In this document: positions 6,817-8,350 of the stretch, piece after piece | How the letters are laid out: each line of letters opens with the position of its first letter | Position numbering within the stretch: position 1 is the stretch's first letter | Assembly (NCBI GenBank): GCA_045590415.1 | Contig: JAZNRA010000041.1 | Span: forward strand, 1-8,350 | From: RGIG3009 sp045590415 | GTDB lineage: Bacteria > Bacillota > Clostridia > Oscillospirales > Acutalibacteraceae | Direction of reading: 5' to 3' | Length of the DNA: 8,350 nt | The notes under the pieces: generated by a model | The model's database searches: none | The model's input: the letters and a program-made list of their open reading frames with translations, nothing else | What the model was told of the DNA's origin: nothing | Program-made: the position numbers and the translations under genes

Positions 6817-6859
6817 ATTAGTTGCATTTTAGTTTTTCGTTAAATTAGGAGGAATTCTC

Positions 6860-7111
6860 ATGACAGTTTGGGAATATATCATCGGTGCGGTCATCATCGT
6901 CTTTGCGCTGATCATCATCGCCGTGGTTTTGTTACAGGAAGGCAATCAGTCCAGTTTGGGTGCGATTTCCGGCGCCGCTGAAAACTTTATGGATAAGGGC
7001 AGAGCCCGCACGCTGGATGCGTTCTTGTCCAAATGGACCAAGGTCCTCGCCATTCTCTTTTTCGTGCTGGTCTTGCTCGGCATGATCGTCACCAAATTCT
7101 TGGGCGCATAA
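6860..7111 (+). CDS. secG: Preprotein translocase subunit SecG
   Basis: An 83-residue inner subunit of the SecYEG channel, which supports ATP-driven protein export through the cytoplasmic membrane. It has the family layout: transmembrane helix 1 at about residues 6-25, the conserved cytosolic LLQEG...GAISG stretch (24-38) with AENFMDKGRARTLD, then KWTK and helix 2 at about 61-80, with a short tail ending LGA. Length is typical of Firmicute SecG (about 75-80). The ATG at 6860 follows AGGAGG (6847-6852) by 7 bases. It has its own promoter and a strong terminator just after the stop, so it is monocistronic. It is not followed by rnr, smpB and ssrA, which often accompany secG in Firmicutes. Confidence 0.93.
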   Translation: MTVWEYIIGAVIIVFALIIIAVVLLQEGNQSSLGAISGAAENFMDKGRARTLDAFLSKWTKVLAILFFVLVLLGMIVTKFLGA

Positions 7112-7129
7112 GTGCCAAAATCAAACCAA

Positions 7130-7159
7130 GCGCGTTGCCAAACGGCAACGCGCTTTTTT
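7130..7159 (+). terminator. Strong intrinsic terminator of secG
   Basis: GCGCGTTGCC (7130-7139) and GGCAACGCGC (7144-7153) form a perfect 10-bp stem with an AAAC loop, followed at once by six T residues (7154-7159). It is 18 bases after the secG stop. It makes read-through into bofA unlikely, so bofA should have its own promoter. Confidence 0.95.
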
Positions 7160-7160
7160 A

Positions 7161-7214
7161 TGCCTCCCTCCAAGAGGGAGGGGGACCGCCGTCAGGCGGT
7201 GGAGGGAGTGAAAC
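7161..7214 (+). repeat. Double-hairpin intergenic repeat, copy 2
   Basis: Second copy of the element at 6607-6658, in the same orientation, starting right after the secG terminator. Hairpin A: CCTCCCTC (7163-7170), loop CAA, GAGGGAGG (7174-7181). Hairpin B: ACCGCC (7185-7190), loop GTCA, GGCGGT (7195-7200). The block GGAGGGAG (7201-7208) can pair perfectly with CTCCCTCC (7164-7171), which would break hairpin A. The outer parts are nearly identical to copy 1, while hairpin B has a different sequence but is still fully paired. Confidence 0.75.
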
Positions 7215-7217
7215 CAA

Positions 7218-7246
7218 GCATATCTCCACCCTCGTCCACATATCTA
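7218..7246 (+). promoter_or_regulatory. Possible sigma-E-like promoter of bofA
   Basis: GCATATC (7218-7224) matches six of seven positions of the sporulation sigma-E -35 (KMATATT). After 14 bases, the usual spacing, CATATCTA (7239-7246) matches about four of seven defined -10 positions (CATACAnT). No good sigma-A promoter is visible between the secG terminator and bofA. From memory, Bacillus subtilis bofA is sigma-E dependent. The predicted transcript start would fall at the ribosome binding site, which is tight, so confidence is low. Confidence 0.35.
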
Positions 7247-7266
7247 TTTAATAGGAGGTGGACAAC

Positions 7267-7530
7267 GTGGGTGTAACGATCTTACTTTGGTGTGTAGCGG
7301 CAGGGGTCGGGATCGCGGTGTTGATCGGCGCCGTCAAAACGGGTCGACCCGTTCGTGCGTTGCTCGGCAGTGCTCTGCAAGGCGCGTCGGCACTGGCGGC
7401 GGTCAACGTAACGGGAATGTTCACGGGGGTATCCCTTGGGCTAAATGCGCTTTCGGGCATCGCGTGTGCCGCGCTCGGCGTGCCGGGCGTTATCACCTTG
7501 TTGCTTCTCAAACTGATTTTTGAAATCTGA
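7267..7530 (+). CDS. bofA: BofA-family sporulation membrane protein (pro-sigma-K processing inhibitor)
   Basis: An 87-residue hydrophobic protein, the same length as I recall for B. subtilis BofA. Hydrophobic stretches lie at about residues 3-22, 36-50 and 62-85, separated by a basic KTGRPVR segment (24-30). The family signature is NVTGMFTGVSLGLN (47-60), then LGVPGVITLLLLKLI (about 70-84). In Bacillus, BofA holds the SpoIVFB protease inactive in the forespore outer membrane until a forespore signal arrives, delaying sigma-K activation; that role is assumed here by homology. The frame also opens with GTG at 7258, but that codon is inside the Shine-Dalgarno AGGAGGTG (7253-7260). The GTG at 7267, 8 bases after AGGAGG, is preferred. 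It marks the host as a likely spore-former. Confidence 0.88.
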   Translation: MGVTILLWCVAAGVGIAVLIGAVKTGRPVRALLGSALQGASALAAVNVTGMFTGVSLGLNALSGIACAALGVPGVITLLLLKLIFEI

Positions 7531-7560
7531 TTGCAATAGCGGTGGGATTTGTGGTACACT
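7531..7560 (+). promoter_or_regulatory. Candidate promoter of the pgeF-like gene
   Basis: TTGCAA (7531-7536), directly after the bofA stop, is followed after 18 bases by TACACT (7555-7560) with TGG before it as an extended -10. Each hexamer matches four of six consensus bases. The transcript would start near 7567, giving a leader of only about 4-10 bases. Co-transcription with bofA (46-base gap, no terminator between) is an alternative. Confidence 0.45.
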
Positions 7561-7576
7561 GATAACGGTGATGACA

Positions 7577-8350
7577 ATGTTACAAAGTAAAACCTTATCG
7601 GTTCATGAGAAAAACGGTGTCATGTACTATACCTTTCCCGCGTTTGACGCTGTTCCCTTTGTGCGTCACGGCTTTTCCACCCGCCTCGGCGGTGTGAGCG
7701 AGGGCGTTTACGAAAGCATGAACTTAAGCTTCACGCGCGGGGACGACGCGGCGGCCGTGCGTGAAAATTTCGCGCGCTTTTGCACGGCGATCGGGGTAAA
7801 CCATGAACACGCGGTGGTCTCTGCTCAGGAGCACCATACCGCGATATATAACGCCACCGCCGCCGACCGCGGCAGGGGCGTCACACGCGAGCGCGGGTAT
7901 ACGGATATTGACGGGCTGCTCACCGACGAGCCGAACGTGGTGCTGTTCACGCAGTACGCGGATTGCGTGCCGCTCTTTTTCGTCGACCCCGTTCGGAAAG
8001 TCGTGGGCACGTCCCACGCGGGCTGGCGCGGCACGGCGGCCGAGATCGGTGCCGTCACGGTAGAGCGCATGGTCGCGGATTACGGCTGCAAGCGCGAGGA
8101 TATTTTGGCGGGGATCGCCCCCTCCATCGGCCCGTGCTGCTTTGAGGTGGATGCTCCGGTCATTAACGAGTTTCAGAAATTACCGTTTTACGACGAGGGC
8201 TGTTACCGCCCCGTCGGGGACGGTAAAGCACTTATCAACCTGTGGGAAGTCAACCGCCGCACGCTGATAGCGGCAGGAGTCAAGCCGGAACACATCACCG
8301 TCACGGACCTGTGCACCAAATGCCACCCCGACGTGTTTTGGTCACATCGT
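7577..8350 (+). CDS. pgeF: YlmD/YfiH-family multicopper-oxidase-like protein (purine nucleoside phosphorylase / peptidoglycan editing factor), 3' end cut by window
   Basis: 258 residues are visible and the frame is open to the last base. The fold family (Cu-oxidase_4, once called laccase domain) is clear: HGFSTRLGGVSEG (31-43), the QxH motif Q84-E85-H86, YADCVP (127-132, with C130), SHAGWRG (146-152, with H147) and GPCCFEV (185-191). H86, C130 and H147 are the expected metal-binding triad. Characterised relatives phosphorolyse purine nucleosides (YlmD, human FAMIN/LACC1), and E. coli YfiH/PgeF prevents L-serine entering peptidoglycan; which applies here is unknown. The last visible stretch, DVFWSHR, corresponds to the family's near-terminal FFSYRR motif, so probably only some 10-25 residues are missing. 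Starts at 7571 and 7577 are in frame; 7577 is preferred because the weak Shine-Dalgarno GGTGA (7567-7571) is 5 bases upstream. Confidence 0.9.
   Translation, partial: MLQSKTLSVHEKNGVMYYTFPAFDAVPFVRHGFSTRLGGVSEGVYESMNLSFTRGDDAAAVRENFARFCTAIGVNHEHAVVSAQEHHTAIYNATAADRGRGVTRERGYTDIDGLLTDEPNVVLFTQYADCVPLFFVDPVRKVVGTSHAGWRGTAAEIGAVTVERMVADYGCKREDILAGIAPSIGPCCFEVDAPVINEFQKLPFYDEGCYRPVGDGKALINLWEVNRRTLIAAGVKPEHITVTDLCTKCHPDVFWSHR

Noticed and set aside
6607..7214. CRISPR array or composite transposon around secG.
   Set aside because: Only two repeat copies about 500 bases apart, no regular spacers, no transposase gene, and secG is an essential-type housekeeping gene.

Overview
The window looks like chromosomal DNA of a spore-forming, Gram-positive anaerobe of the class Clostridia, most likely near the Oscillospirales/Ruminococcaceae. 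The grounds are: AGGAGG-type ribosome binding sites, a BofA-family sporulation protein, a clostridial-type second type IIA topoisomerase pair, a bacterial NAGPA-domain membrane protein, and GC-rich double-hairpin repeats of a kind I associate with this group. The assignment is inferred from protein character, not from a marker gene.

Left part (about 1-2200, minus strand). A tightly packed three-gene operon reads leftward: a membrane-anchored phosphodiester glycosidase (NAGPA) protein, a 65-residue two-helix membrane protein, and a LysR-type regulator. The gaps are 2 and 12 bases, and a terminator hairpin follows at 39-61. A sigma-A-type promoter for this operon lies in the divergent gap 2193-2340.

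Middle part (2277-6587, plus strand). The other arm of the divergent gap drives a two-gene operon for a heterotetrameric type IIA topoisomerase (ParE-like 660 aa, ParC-like 748 aa). It is not a standard gyrase. The GyrA box is not recognisable, the C-terminal pinwheel is short, the GHKL and TOPRIM motifs carry several unusual substitutions, and both classical quinolone positions are changed.

Right part (6588-8350, plus strand). The 272-base gap after parC holds one copy of a structured repeat, a terminator that faces left although no leftward gene is seen, and the secG promoter. Then come secG (Sec translocase subunit), a strong terminator, a second repeat copy, bofA with a possible sigma-E-like promoter, and a YlmD/YfiH-family (pgeF) gene cut by the window end. 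secG is thus a single-gene unit flanked by outward-facing terminators and two same-orientation repeat copies.

The genes are mostly housekeeping. The points most worth a second look are the repeat pair, whose internal hairpins differ in sequence yet stay paired; the divergent topoisomerase; and the orphan leftward terminator.
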